From the NCBI GenBank assembly GCA_905250125.1, contig CAJNOL010000177.1:62001-126000 (forward strand): a DNA stretch of 64,000 nt. Reading direction: 5' to 3'. The notes beneath the pieces were generated by a model. That model saw nothing but the letters and a program-made list of their open reading frames with translations, had not been told where the DNA came from and searched no databases. How positions within the stretch are numbered: the stretch's first letter is position 1; each line of letters starts with the position of its first letter. Of the stretch, positions 13,220 to 30,120 are shown piece by piece. Source of the stretch: Rotaria sordida (Eukaryota > Rotifera > Eurotatoria > Philodinida > Philodinidae). The position numbers were made by a program, and so were the translations under genes.

Positions 13220-14290
13220 TGACGAAGGAACTGTCTCAACTGTTGTCTGTCATTTGAGCTCATATTGGATTCACAAGAAGGTTTTGGTAAGAGTAGTAGA
13301 CATATCTTAAAAGGGTTCGTACCCATTATTTTCGTTTAATAAAGAAGAGCATAGTAAATTATTTGGAAATATCTTCTTTTCCTTGATCGTTTATTAAATT
13401 TGATTTATTAATGTAATGTTTCAAAGTCAAAGACTCCTTTCTCAGATATGACATAAAACGATGACACTTTTCCACACACACACATGCATGCATTTTTAGA
13501 CATACAACTGTACTTCTAGAAATTTCTCTCTTTCTATTTTCGTTTCTTTGATAGTGCGATGAAAGAAGAAGATTAGGATGCTGATCATTTTCTCTAGTAT
13601 TACCGTCTTGAGTTTCACAATCAAAGAAAAGAAAAAAGAATGAGGAATTTCTAGAATTATAGTTGCATGTATGAAAATGTATGTGTGTGAAAAAGTGTGT
13701 CATCGTTTTATGTTAATGTCTGAAGGAGAAGTCTTAGAATTTGAAACGTCATATTAATAAATAAAAATTTAATAAACGATCAAGAAAGAGAAGAAACGTT
13801 CGATTAAGGTTCGTATCGATAGGTTTCTGGAGTCGAGTTATGATCGTTTTATTCAATTTTCGATCCATTTTTAGATATTTACTGAAAAATCAAATAATGG
13901 AATTTCGACCTAAAATTCAGCCTATAGATAGATCTAGTCATCCTTAGAATATGTTGAAAGTTCGAACTGAAAAGAATGTTTTCTTGTTGAGATATTGAAT
14001 TTCCAACAAATAAGAATCGAGTTTACTTGGATATTCAATATCTCAACAAGAAAATATTCTTTTCAGTTCGAGCTTTCAGAATATTCCAAGCATCATTAAA
14101 TTTATCTATGAGCAAAATTGTAGGTCAAAATTCTATTATTTGATTTTCCAGTAACTACTGAAAAATGGATAAAAAAATTCGGCTCTAGAGACCCATGCGC
14201 GTACCAACTCTTTTAAGTTATTCTTAATTTTACCGAGACTTTCCTGTAAACTCAATATGAGCTCAAATGGTGAGTTACAGTTCGTGTAAT
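13220..14290. repeat. Interrupted palindromic element
   Basis: The right arm (about 14030-14290) is the reverse complement of a left arm that is now in two pieces, about 13220-13321 and 13808-13995. Matching landmarks include CATTTGAGCTCATATTG near 13250 against its complement near 14260, and AACAAGAAAA..TTCTTTTCAGTTCGA in the inner arms. The two left pieces are separated by a 486-bp insertion. When uninterrupted the element was about 590 bp long. Confidence 0.75.
13322..13807. mobile_element. Palindromic MITE inserted in another palindrome, 8-bp target duplication
   Basis: The segment is flanked by GGTTCGTA at 13314-13321 and again at 13808-13815. The opposite arm of the host palindrome has only one related copy of this octamer (AGTTGGTA when reversed), which is what an empty site would look like. 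The insert is itself palindromic: about 13372-13560 pairs with about 13615-13795, sharing for example CTTGATCGTTTATTAAATTT and CATAAAACGATGACAC. Its extreme left end, about 45 bp, does not pair well with the right end. It has no coding capacity. Confidence 0.65.
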
Positions 14291-14925
14291 TCTCTTGTGA
14301 GACATATTTTGAAGATAAGAATTTTCTTCTTTCTAAGAACTATCCAACATACAAACTCGTAGACTGAAGAAAAAATACTAATCATTGTAAATTCTTTATT
14401 TGTTTTGTTTTTTATCATTTTAAATTAGAATATTATTCAACAAGATTATTATCATTCTGTTTAATCACATTTAGCAACAAGTTCATTTGTTGTATGTAGT
14501 GTCTATGTCATATAAAAGATAAATTAATACTTTTTTCTTTTTAAAGTAATTATATCTATTTGAGAGGTATTCAAATAATGACCAATAAAATATTTTTTCT
14601 AGGGATCAGTCATATTTTCTAGTGCCTTGTTATAATGAAAGCAAAAGAAAAACCAATACTAATCATCTAGAGTAAAGTATTTCTAAAATAGAACAATGTG
14701 TATGTGTGTTTTTTTGCTAGAAGAATCACATGTGTAGACAGTATCTGGCTTTTCTCTTAAAAAAATCTATTGAAAAATCATATCTTCTGGTATAAATATG
14801 TTTGTAGTTGATAATAAAACAATAAACAGAACAAAACTTATTCGTCTGACATTGGTAATATTAAACAAAAAACTAATTATGCAATATATTCATATATATA
14901 AAAAAATCAAATAAATACAACAGAT

Positions 14926-15951
14926 ATGTCTTTAAAGAATAATTTAATTATAATTTTTCCTTATATCATTAAAATTTTATCTCGATATTTATTACCATTT
15001 ATATTATTATTTGGTAATATTAGTTGTCTATTATCACTTATAGTTTTTTTTCAAAAATCTATGCGTAAAAATCCAAGTGGTCTCTATTTTTTATCATCAA
15101 CATTATGTAATATAATATTTATTAATACAATAATAACTTCAACAATACTTTATTTTGGTTTTAATATTGATCCAAGTGGAAATATTTTAATTATTTGTCA
15201 AATACAATTTTATATTGGATTTATAACAACTATACTTAGTTCTACTTTTCTTGTTTTAGCTTCAATAGATCGTTATATAATAAGTTCAATAAATTATAAT
15301 AATCATCGATTTAGTACTCATTCAATGGCAATAAAATTTATATTTAGTATAACAATATTTTGGTGTATTATACATATTCATTCATTTTTTTTTATTATTA
15401 AATCAAAAGATAATAATGAAATATTTTATTGTACATTAAAAAATGGTGTATATACATTTATAATAATTTTCTATGAATTTATTATTCATGATCTTCTAAC
15501 ACCTGCATTAATGATTTTATTTAGTTTACGTACAATAATAAATGTTCGTCATGTTATGATAAATCCAATAAGTCGATTACATTCTGTTGATCGTCAATTA
15601 ATTATTATTATGTTATCACAATGTTTTATTTATTTAAGTTTTCGTTTACCATTACTTATTTATTTTATTTTTAATTATATTATAAAATATTCAAAAAAAA
15701 ATATTCATTATTGGACAAATAATATAATCATTTTTTATCTATCATTATTATGTTTTTTTATTCCATATTGTACTTTTTTCTTTATTAATTTAATGTCATA
15801 TAGTTTTCGTGTTGAATTTAAACGTTTAACAAAAAATCTTATTCGACGTTATTTTAAAAAAATACGAAAATCAAAAAAACATCGACATAATCAAGTATAT
15901 CCAATGGAAACTATTCAAAGACGAGCACGACTTGAAATGACTTTACAATAA
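14926..15951 (+). CDS. Orphan rhodopsin-like 7TM receptor, intronless
   Basis: A single-exon frame of 341 aa with seven hydrophobic segments (about residues 20-42, 52-76, 88-116, 132-152, 172-198, 222-248 and 262-290). TM1 has the family's GN pair. TM3 begins after a Cys and ends with IDRY in the place of the E/DRY motif; a second Cys lies in the second extracellular loop. TM7 has IPYCTFFFIN instead of NPxxY, so the family motif is degenerate. The C-terminal tail is short and very basic. This type of single-exon, divergent class-A-like receptor is common in lineage-specific invertebrate expansions. The ligand is unknown. The ATG is the first in frame and gives a short extracellular N-terminus. 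The stop codon overlaps an AATAAA. Confidence 0.85.
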   Translation: MSLKNNLIIIFPYIIKILSRYLLPFILLFGNISCLLSLIVFFQKSMRKNPSGLYFLSSTLCNIIFINTIITSTILYFGFNIDPSGNILIICQIQFYIGFITTILSSTFLVLASIDRYIISSINYNNHRFSTHSMAIKFIFSITIFWCIIHIHSFFFIIKSKDNNEIFYCTLKNGVYTFIIIFYEFIIHDLLTPALMILFSLRTIINVRHVMINPISRLHSVDRQLIIIMLSQCFIYLSFRLPLLIYFIFNYIIKYSKKNIHYWTNNIIIFYLSLLCFFIPYCTFFFINLMSYSFRVEFKRLTKNLIRRYFKKIRKSKKHRHNQVYPMETIQRRARLEMTLQ

Positions 15952-15952
15952 A
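15947..15952 (+). promoter_or_regulatory. Poly(A) signal overlapping the receptor stop codon
   Basis: AATAAA formed by the last codon and the TAA stop of the receptor. If it is used, the 3' UTR is only some 15-30 bases, ending just before the palindromic element that starts near 15994. Confidence 0.4.
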
Positions 15953-15993
15953 AATAAACAAACTGTTCTATAATATATTGTATTTTATCTTTT

Positions 15994-16715
15994 CAAAATA
16001 CAAGGTGGCACAAAAGTTACTTTATCCAAAAAAAAAACTGAGTATCTCCATTACGACTCGAGCAAACGAGCTGATTTTTGTTATCAATGATAGAGGCATA
16101 TTCAAGCTTTATATCCATAAAGATATGCCTAGCAGAGCTCATGTGGGATGGGACGATCCCATCTCATTCTATCAGATCCATGGGATGCAACTCTGTTGAA
16201 AAAAGTTTTATGGGATGGGACGGAAAATTTTGCGTCTCATCCCATCCCACATGAAATAGTTTGCCATAACTCATCCCATTGGATGGTTTTTTTCGTCCTA
16301 TCCTATCCCACACAGAGCCCTGATGCCTAGAGAGACCCTTTATTAAGTATTACTATTGACCTCAACAAAAAAGAAATTTTACTTTTTCACAGATAGGAAG
16401 AAACAATATATGGTACAGAACAATGTATTATCTAAATAAGGTGTTATTCACAAGTTCATTTGATTGATTATATTTTATGTGGATAAACTGACCTTTGTTT
16501 ATCGTATATTGGTTTTTTTCTATCTGCAAAAAAAGTAAAATTTTTTTGTTGAAATCAATAATGATACTTAACTAAGGGTCTCTCTAGGCATGTCTTTATG
16601 AATATGAAGCTTGAATATGCCTCTATCATTGATAACAAAAACCAGCTGGTTTGTTCGAGTTATAATGTAGATATTCAATTTTTTTCCTTTGTAAATAGCA
16701 TCTTGATTTTAAGAA
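15994..16715. repeat. Palindromic element hosting a hAT-like insertion
   Basis: The left arm (about 15994-16132 continued at 16323-16450) pairs with the right arm (about 16460-16715). Landmarks: TTATCAATGATAGAGGCATA at 16081 against its complement near 16617-16636, and ATGCCTAGAGAGACCC against GGGTCTCTCTAGGCAT. The left arm is split by the 190-bp element at 16133-16322. Without it the palindrome is about 530 bp. It begins about 40 bases after the receptor stop codon. Confidence 0.8.
16133..16322. mobile_element. Non-autonomous hAT-like element, 190 bp, 8-bp target duplication
   Basis: It starts CAGAGCTC and ends GAGCCCTG, so the ends are imperfect inverted repeats of the CAGRG type known for hAT transposons. 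It is flanked on both sides by ATGCCTAG (16125-16132 and 16323-16330), the 8-bp duplication expected of hAT insertion. Subterminal GGGATGGGAC motifs occur in both orientations and make it much more GC-rich than its surroundings. The partner arm of the host palindrome carries a single uninterrupted copy of the target octamer. No transposase is encoded. Confidence 0.85.
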
Positions 16716-17993
16716 TATTTCTTTTTCTTGCTTTTGATTAATTTTTATGCTTTATTATATATTAATAAGAAATTTGCTGGAAGAAACATTTAATAATTAA
16801 CTATGATTGAGTATAGTTATAGAGTTATTTGACTCGTGACGACATAAAACAAAGCTATGTCTATTAGTTTTCAAAAGGTTTGTTTTTTGTTTTAAATTAA
16901 TATTTAATTGCAATTTTCTTATGGAAGTTGAGTAACATATTGTCATCAATCAACGGACGCGACACTAGTCTGCATTAATTTTGTTTTCAGTATAGCGTGA
17001 CAATAACTTATCATGGAGATTTAATATTTTTCTTGTTAGAAAGGGGCAAAGCTGCATAAATATTTTCGTTGAAAATACTTACTGAAGGCTGAAAAATTTT
17101 AAGAATATGTTTAACTAAAAAAGAATTCTGGACACTTTTGAAATTCAGAAGAAAATCTCTATTCATGGAGAAATTTTATTTTACTTTTTCGTCTTTTACC
17201 GGGTCTTATAGCGCTACGATAGCGCATGTTGAATAAGTAAAAATAAAATTTCCAAGTTATCAGTTGAGTTTGAAACCGACATTTTTCTAACATTCTTTGT
17301 TATCGAAAAGTATTCACAACTAATAAATGATTTCGAACGATAAGATTCTTTCTAGCAATCGAAGTTACTCAAAACTGCATATTTTATATTCAATGAGAGT
17401 TTAATGAACCCTTTACAGACACACACTATATAAAACACCATATTAGACATTACGAAAAATACTTCATTGAGCATTCCATAGGGAAAAAAAAACAAGTTTT
17501 GAATTAAACTTTTTCTTATAGAATCAATGATTTTGTAACGCGAATGTTTTTAATATCACTAGAAAGCTCACTGTATTAGTTACACTCATATATAATATGT
17601 TTGAAAATTTCGAAAGTCGGATGCAAAACAAATAGATCAAATGCGCTTCTCATAACTGGTTTTGCGTGAAGTTGCAAAGAATTTTTCAGTCTTTAGTACA
17701 TAGTTTTCAACGAAATATTTTTACACAGGTTTGCATTTTTCTAAAAAGAAAACTATCGAGTGTCTACGATGAGTTCTTATCACGCTATACTAAAAACAAA
17801 ATTAATGTAGAACTTTTGCATTATTCATCATTTCTTTTTTTTTTTAAGTAGTTCTTTTGTAAGATTTATATTTATCATGAAGAATTTCATTCTTATTCAA
17901 TACAAATAAAGAAATTGTTTTTCGGCTTAAAATGATTTTAATGGAATTCTTTTTATTCTTTGTGTTAAAACAACAATTGTTAAATCGAATTCA
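16716..17993. other. Tail-to-tail spacer, no gene seen
   Basis: This lies between the palindrome after the receptor gene and the 3' end of asparagine synthetase. It is AT-rich with no convincing coding sequence. A TTTATT at 17952-17957 is the complement of an AATAAA suitable for the asparagine synthetase transcript, about 40 bases after its stop. Confidence 0.5.
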
Positions 17994-20142
17994 TCATTGA
18001 TTTTTATCTGCATCACCTTGTTGTTCTTTGTAGTGTTTAAGAACACGTGCCGATGGATCTGTTTGATCACCACACCATTTTGGCAACCACATATATGGTG
18101 TAAGATGTTCTTGACCAGGAAAAAGTTGTTCAAATATTGAACTAATTTATAAAAAAAAAATTCAATGGAACAAACAATTATTTAAAAAAAAAATAATAAC
18201 TTTACCGATATAGAAATGCTTCTTTACTCTTCGGTGTATTCATTGGATATAAAGTAGCAGCACGTTGAAAATCAGTATCTGAGATTTGTGTTTCAGCATA
18301 TTCTTGCATGTATTGAAAAAGTGATTTTGTTTTCGCAGCAACACCATCAGAAAAAGCTTCTTTTGGTCGCCAAAGAATTTCTGATGGTATCAAATCAAGA
18401 CCATCAAATGCTTTTCTAATTTTTTTTAAAGAATGAAAAAACAAAAACAAAAATTCATAATTTTATAGAATAGAAATTTTAAATTTTACCTTAAAAGATA
18501 TTTTTCTGCTCGTTCTTTTGTTGGTGCTCGTTCACTTGCCGGTAATGAAAGATAATATGATGTAAATGCATGATCAAGAAATGGTACACGTAATTCAAGT
18601 CCATGTGCAGCTGTTGTACGATCAGCACGAAGTACATCATATAAATAAAGATCTTGACAAAGACGACGACTTTCTTGATCACCTTCTTCTGGTGTTGGTT
18701 GTCGATAAAAATAAATATAACCTTGACAAACTTCATCAGCACCTTCACCAGATAAAATAACAACAGTATCAGTTTTTTCTCGAATATATTTTGAAACAAA
18801 ATACATTCCAATTGATGCTCGAATTGTTGTTATATCATAAGATTCAAGTGAATTAATTATATTTCTTAAATGATTTATTGCATCATCAGCTGAAAAACGT
18901 ATTTCATGATGTTCACTAGCTAAATGTTTTGCTACCTAAATTTAAATTTAAATTTAAATTTAATTTCTTTTGATTTCAAATGTAAAATTTAGTTTACTTT
19001 TCGTGCAGCAACTAAATCAGGACTTTCATCATCCATTCCAATAGAAAATGTTTGAATTGGATAAGTAATACCTTGTTTTCGAGCTTCTTGTACAGTTAAA
19101 GCAGCAATTAAACTTGAATCAAGACCACCCGATAACATACAACCAAGACGTCGATGTGACATTAAACGCATTCGAACAGCATTGATAAGATATGAACGAA
19201 GATTTAATGAAACATCATCTTAAATAAATACCAATATTTTTGTCAAATGATTTGTTTTAATGAAAATTATTTTACCTGTTAAAGTAACATTAACGTCATA
19301 TTTTGGAGGTACTCCAATAGAATGAAAACGTTCCTTTTTAACAAATTCAGCCTTTTCATTTTCATCTAATTTATATTCTTCAAATGTACCAGGTTCGATA
19401 GCTTCAATTTTTAATGATTTTTGTGATGCTACTGTTACACCTTTAAGTCCTAAAAATACAAAAAAACAAAAAAAAAAATATTTAATTTTTAAAAAAAAGA
19501 ACATAAAACTTTGAAAAATGAAATCAAACCTTTAGCTTCAGATGAAACAGCTAGAAAACCACATTCCGTATAAATACGAAAAGAAGGTCGAACACCAAAT
19601 GTATCTCGACCAATAAAAATTTTTCGTTCTTTTGTATCAAATAATACAAAAGTAAAAACACCATAAAGTTGTTCACACATAAAACGTGGACCTTTATCAT
19701 TATATAAATGAATTAAAATTTCTCCATCACATGATGTTTCAAATTGATAACCAAATTTTTTTTGTACCTAATTAATAAATTTATTAACGAGAAATAAAAA
19801 TTCTTGTTTTATTCTTTGTTACTTTTTACCTGTCGGAAATTATAAATTTCACCGTTATAAGTCTAAATAAATAAAAACCAAACAAAAATAATCATTTTTT
19901 TAAACAAAAGCATTGTCAAAACCAACCATCCATATATGTGGTAATGCATGGGTACGCATTGGTTGCATACCATAAATATCATCAACGATGGCTAGACGAT
20001 GAAAACCAAAAACACATCGTGTAAAATGATTAACGTTCTCACAACGAAAACAATCAGGACCACGATGAGCGATATTAAAACATCCTGGAAGTTGTTGATG
20101 AGTATCAACGGTTGAACCAAATATACACCAGATCCCACACAT
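17994..20142 (-). CDS. ASNS: Asparagine synthetase (glutamine-hydrolysing)
   Basis: Eight coding exons: 20142-19927, 19862-19830, 19767-19530, 19449-19276, 19218-18998, 18935-18490, 18415-18206 and 18141-17994. They join in frame to 561 aa, the length usual for animal ASNS. It makes asparagine from aspartate, glutamine and ATP in the cytosol. The chosen ATG places Cys at position 2, the nucleophile of the class II glutaminase domain (MCGIW..FG, HRGPD, NGEIYN, CDGEI), which fills about residues 1-210. The synthetase domain follows with the ATP-pyrophosphatase loop SGGLDSS (about residue 250), then SGEGADE, the DVLRADR segment and ELRVPFLDH. All key residues that I can check are intact. Exon 2 is only 33 nt. 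Upstream of the ATG an acceptor-like TTTGTAG suggests a 5' UTR intron. Confidence 0.97.
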
Positions 20143-21202
20143 GTCAAATCTACAAAAAATAACGTACAAAGTTACTACAGAAGTATATTTATTATGTTTT
20201 GTATTGCGTAGAGCTGTATGACTACAACCATTGGTTAAATGTATTGCATCAGATGGGGGAAAAAGAATCATACGCGCTACTTTTTCTTCTTTCTTTCCAT
20301 TAATATAATGTACGGACTGCCCTCGTGTCGACGATGAGACGCCTGATGTCGAATGAAAGAATAGAAAAGAATAGAAAAGAATACGCGTAATACTAAGCCC
20401 TTTGAATACTAGGCAGTAGAATATTTGCCTTTATCGTACATTATGTGCTTAACAAGTAGAAAATAAGGGTATTACGATTTATCGCCTATATTATAAAAAG
20501 GTCGTCACAACATTACTTTCTCACTTATATTTATTTCTTATGTACTATAAAAAAAATTGCTTTTTTTTGATTGAAATTATAAGTGAAGTAGAACCAAGGT
20601 ATAAAATTCATTCATCTGTACAACAGTCACACAATCAAATTTCAACATCATGATCGTTAATGTAATTTTTTTTAAATATTATTTCTCATGAACAACAAAA
20701 ATTAAATCAGTGGTTTTTTTTCCCCTAACATAATTGTTCGATTAATGGAGTTGACTAGAAAAAGAAAAAAAAAAAAGATTTCGTATAATTGTATATATAT
20801 TCCAAACTATTTGATTATTTTTTTGATGAGCCACACAATGAACAATTTATTCAATTTACGTTCTTTATACTTAGAAAATCATAATTAATTTACGTTGTCG
20901 AAATCAAGAGTAATACGATATAGAATAAATATCGACAAAAAAAAGCTTACAAGTTATATTATAAATGTAGTCGTTAGAACAGAATGATCGTTATCTATAA
21001 AACGTGGAATACATATATATATATATATAGTTATCCGATGCATCTATTTCATTGCGTTTAATTTTGTGAATGTATGATAGTCAAATATAAACTGTATGAA
21101 AAATAATAAAGAAAACTATGCAGAAGAAGTTCTAATGGAATTTATTATTTAAATACATAATCAGACAATAAATTTACTTTTTACATAAATACAAAATGAA
21201 TA
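20143..21202. other. Spacer between asparagine synthetase and the K+ channel
   Basis: This holds the promoter side of the minus-strand asparagine synthetase gene and the 3' UTR of the K+ channel gene; both are transcribed leftward. A TTTATT at about 21141-21146 is a candidate poly(A) signal for the channel. The rest is AT-rich with a short (AT)n run near 21012-21028. No coding sequence was recognised. Confidence 0.5.
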
Positions 21203-25950
<4,748 letters not shown>

Positions 25951-27207
25951 ATGGCAACACGTTCACATACTCGTTTTACTGATGACATTTTTTGTACACC
26001 AGCACCAACTACATCAAACATACAAGTTAAAACTATTGATATACTTCGTAATGAAATTTTCTTTTCAAATCTTTATGAAGAATATCGACAAGGTTTATTT
26101 GCTGCAGAAGAATTAAATTCAAAAGATTTATATGAAAATTATTTACCAAATTTTGAAAATCAAAATAAATTATTTATTTTTGATTTACTTAATAATAAAC
26201 ATAAATATTTACCATCACCTAATAAATCAATATTAATAACACGATGGAAACCATTTATACCAATTATAGAATCTAATAGTCAATTATCAACTATAATTAA
26301 ATTTCAAGACGATATTTTTAATTATAAATCAGACGGTAATATTCAAACAATTGAATGGTATTTAAATTTTGCAAATAATGATCTATTTGCATATTATGGA
26401 GGTCCTTTATTAGCTCAAGATGAATTACAAGTATTAGAATGTGTTGAATTAGCTTCTTTAAGACAATATTTGAGTCAAACAATTAATACAGTTGGTTCAC
26501 GTACAGTTGGTTCAGATGCACATAATAATAAATCAGTACCAACACCCAGTATGTTTTTCTTCTATTTACTTATTATAAAATTGTAGTTTTTTTTTTTTTT
26601 GTTATAAAATTTTCCTTTTACTTTAGTTCTAATCAGTAATACTGAAAGAGTAATTGATTTAGATACAAAAGATATTTATGGTAATGCATTTGCCCGTGCA
26701 AATAAAGAACAACTTCAACATGCATTTAAACTGGTTGACCCACCTCAAATTGTTAATTTAATTGCAATTGAAGCACCAAGTAATGGTGAGGGTTGTTATA
26801 CATACGAACAAATTAATTACATACTCACAAATTGTTATACGGGTTTCAAAGCAGCACAAATACTTGCACATAAAACTTATGAAATGAATAGATATGCTTC
26901 AAATTCTGATCATCAACGTCCAAGTCATAATGAAACGAATAATTTTCGTACAATAATACATACAGGTTGGTGGGGTTGTGGTGCATATGGAAATAATCGA
27001 CAAATAATGCTTATTACTCAAATGTTGGCTGCACATTGGGCTCAAATAGATGAGATTATTTTTCATACACAGAATAATGAACATTCGAAAGATATTGCCA
27101 TAGCTCAAACAGTTTTTGAGAAATTGAAAGATGAACAACAAGTTAAAGAAGTCATAAATAAAATCATTAAATTAAATTTAGAATGGGAAAAATCCAATAA
27201 TACATAA
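25951..27207 (+). CDS. PARG-like poly(ADP-ribose) glycohydrolase (macrodomain fold)
   Basis: Two exons, 25951-26548 and 26627-27207, joined in frame to 392 aa. PARG enzymes cut ribose-ribose bonds in poly(ADP-ribose). The family signature (GGG..QEE) appears here as YGGPLLAQDELQVLE near residues 150-164: the second catalytic acidic residue (Glu) is kept, the first is Asp, and the glycine triplet is GGP. Near the C-terminal side TGWWGCGAYGNNR corresponds to the TG-N-WGCGAF-G motif of PARG, followed by a helix ending in MLAAHW like the family's LQLMAA. It is shorter than vertebrate PARG and lacks the long regulatory N-terminus; the catalytic region fills most of the protein. It could instead belong to a related macrodomain hydrolase subfamily. 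I chose the ATG because the frame upstream looks like intron and UTR. Confidence 0.8.
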
Positions 27208-30120
27208 AACTTAATCAATGGTACTCATTTTGTTTTCGAAATTACTTTGATTCATTCTAATTTTCTGTATTTTTTTGATATACTTTCAAAAAATACCGAA
27301 AATAAAATATCAAAGGATGATTTATCAAAATTCAAAACAAATGAGAACAATTTCAAAAAGATCATAAACTCAGCAATTGCTGTGATATATGCTTTATTTA
27401 AACATGAATATATTTATATTGTAATTTTTCTTTTGTCTTAATTCGAGTAAAAACAGATTAGTTAAATAAGCAATAATATATATTTTATAATATTCTGCTA
27501 CACATTTCACATCAATAAAAAGTTTGTCAAGAATATTCATACGAACACAAGTAGTGCTTTCAAATTTCCAATAAAATATAATATAATCATACTTTCCATA
27601 GATCTTATCATATAATAGATTTTGTGTTTTATTTTCTTGATATATTTTTCATTTAAATTTTTTTTTTTTGTATGACAATACTTTTCTTTTTTTTTATCTG
27701 AAATAAAATTTTATAAAAATTACATATTGTTTAATTAATTAAAACGATGTTTATTTAATTAAATTTTGTATTTGAATACAAAAATTCATGACTATTTACA
27801 AACGATTTTTATTAATGATGAAGTAGTGAGGGATAGACTAAGCTCATCATGACCGTACTCTGAGCTGAAATACTCGGGTTCGATATTAGACGTTATCAAG
27901 AATTATTCTATCTCGTCAGGAAATTTTCAAATTAGTTTAATCATTATTATCAATTTTCTTTTGATTGTAGTGATCAGTATTGAATTTAGAAAATCATATT
28001 TGGTAACTGATTGTGCACCATTAACGGCTTTCTTATCATGATCATTCGCAGACTAATATCTTCAATATTATTAGAATGATGTGGATGATTTACTTTGTTT
28101 GTTGATTAAATTCAACATTATATTGAAGTATTTTTACAAGAATGACATTGTCAATTTGAATTGTAAACAATAGTATCAACTTTTATTTTTTTCTTACTTG
28201 ATTTATGAAATTTCTATAAGGGAAATTTTATTCTTCAATTCATATATAGAAATAAAAAAGAAACGATAAATTGATCTACAATATTCATTCATAAGAAAAA
28301 AAGACAGAAGTATCTATATTGTACAGAATTCAAAAAAACAAAATAAAGGAAATAATGCTTAGTTCATAGTGACATAGACGAGAATAAAAATCTATTTCTT
28401 GTTACACTAGAGTAAATTTTGTCAAGATTAAATTTCCTCATCAACTATTTCCGATTCTTCATCGGAAAAAATGCCAATAACAGGGTCGCAATTAGAGGAA
28501 AGTAATCTTTCCACTTGAAGAATCTTCAAACAATAACTGACAATCATTAGTACTGAACACATACAATAAAGATTTATGGTAATATAATGATAAAAAAAAA
28601 AGTTGTTCTAATTAATACTAACTGCAATATTGATCAAAATAAATATGAAAAGGAGTCATAAAATCGAATATAATCAGTACTCAATGTGAAAAAGTATCAA
28701 ATAATAAAAAATTCACATTATGAGTGATATTACCGATAAAATACGACAGATCATAATTAGAATGATCCATTATGCAGATTTCAAACTATTCAGTTACATT
28801 CAATAAGATTAAACTACGGTATTCATCATATTTTTAAACCTAAATGTTGATATCTTTGTTATCTTATGATTTGTTTTTGCTTTTTTGCCGAGTAGTTATT
28901 TACATGGATCTTTTCCTTTTTGTTGCTAGTCTTACTGAAAGATCATTCAATCTAACTTTTTCAAAAAAAAATTCATATGTATTTAATAAGAGTTTACGGA
29001 TCTATTCACTTCTATTATGATCAGTGAATTTATTATCAATGGGCTAAGTATATCCTTATATATTTAAATAAGTTGACTTACTTTTTTGACACGTATAAAT
29101 TTGGCAACAATAGATCGATTCAATATATCTTCTTTTCGTTGATATTGACTAGTACAAAGTAATCTAAGATTAGTTCGCTATTTGATGATGATATCAATTT
29201 CTGGTTTGGTTTCCACATTATATTACCTTCTTACTTTTTGTTATATTTTGATTGTATCAACTATAATAAATAACTATACTTGTACAAACATAAATATTAT
29301 TTTTCAGCATATTCTTTTCGATTCGTCTCTTTTATTAATTATTTGTTTCCTATTGTAATTGTTTTATTTGACATATGAAAATGTGTCCATCTAGTTGCAT
29401 ATGAGTTAGGCAAAGAATTAATATCGATAGTATTTATTCACATGTTGTATAATACTCTAATCATCATCATCATCATATACTATATTCCATTGCGTATTTT
29501 CTTGTTGGAAATTTTTTTTTATCTCATGAATAATCCAATCATCATTTTGTTAGTTAATTCTCTGGAAAAAAAACTAACTCTTATGTTATATAATATTTAG
29601 ATTGTGATAAATTTTATTTACGTGAGTGATTGCACATGATCTATACTTTTTAATAAATCATTGTTTGTATTTTCATACGATTCATTAAATATATAATTAT
29701 ATATGTTTGTATATAGAAGAAGATTCTTTAAAAATGGATTTCGGGTGTTGTTTATCATCTATTTTAATCGATGAAGTTTTTTTGACAATAGTGAATAACC
29801 AACTTAAACCATAGATATGAATAGATATGTTTTTTTTTAAAAGACGTCACTGAACACATTATATGTTGTAATTCAGTCTATAAGAGTAATTAATAAATGT
29901 TTTTGTTTGCTTCAAAGAAATTGAAATTTCAATGGAAAAAAATTGTTGTTTCTTGATTAATATATACCTAAACTCGAAGCTTTGAAATCTTTTTTATTCA
30001 TTAGACGTTTTTCGTTTTGTATATTTAAAATATATATATAGATTAGCTTTGTATCTGTATTAATCAATTGCAATGTGATGTTTGTGATGAATGAATTTCA
30101 AACATTATTATTATATACTA

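Larger units (their letters stand above)
12302..14925. other. Head-to-head intergenic region between coiled-coil and receptor genes
   Basis: This separates the 5' ends of two divergently transcribed genes and must contain both promoters, though none is identifiable by motif. Its core is occupied by a nested pair of palindromic elements (13220-14290, with an insertion at 13322-13807). I see no protein-coding sequence; the open frames that cross the palindrome are chance. Confidence 0.6.

Noticed and set aside
15978-16330. Open frames of 60-73 codons after the receptor gene
   Set aside because: They run across the palindrome and the nested hAT-like element; no coding role is plausible.
18566-18811. 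Long overlapping frames on both strands within asparagine synthetase exon 6
   Set aside because: These are shadows of a highly conserved coding exon; they are Met/His/Asp-rich as expected from out-of-frame reading.
28430-28560. Minus-strand mini-frame ending in an acidic FSDEESEIVDEE-like stretch, reminiscent of acidic N-termini of some transposases
   Set aside because: Only about 39 codons, no exon signals or downstream transposase domain, so similarity is compositional.
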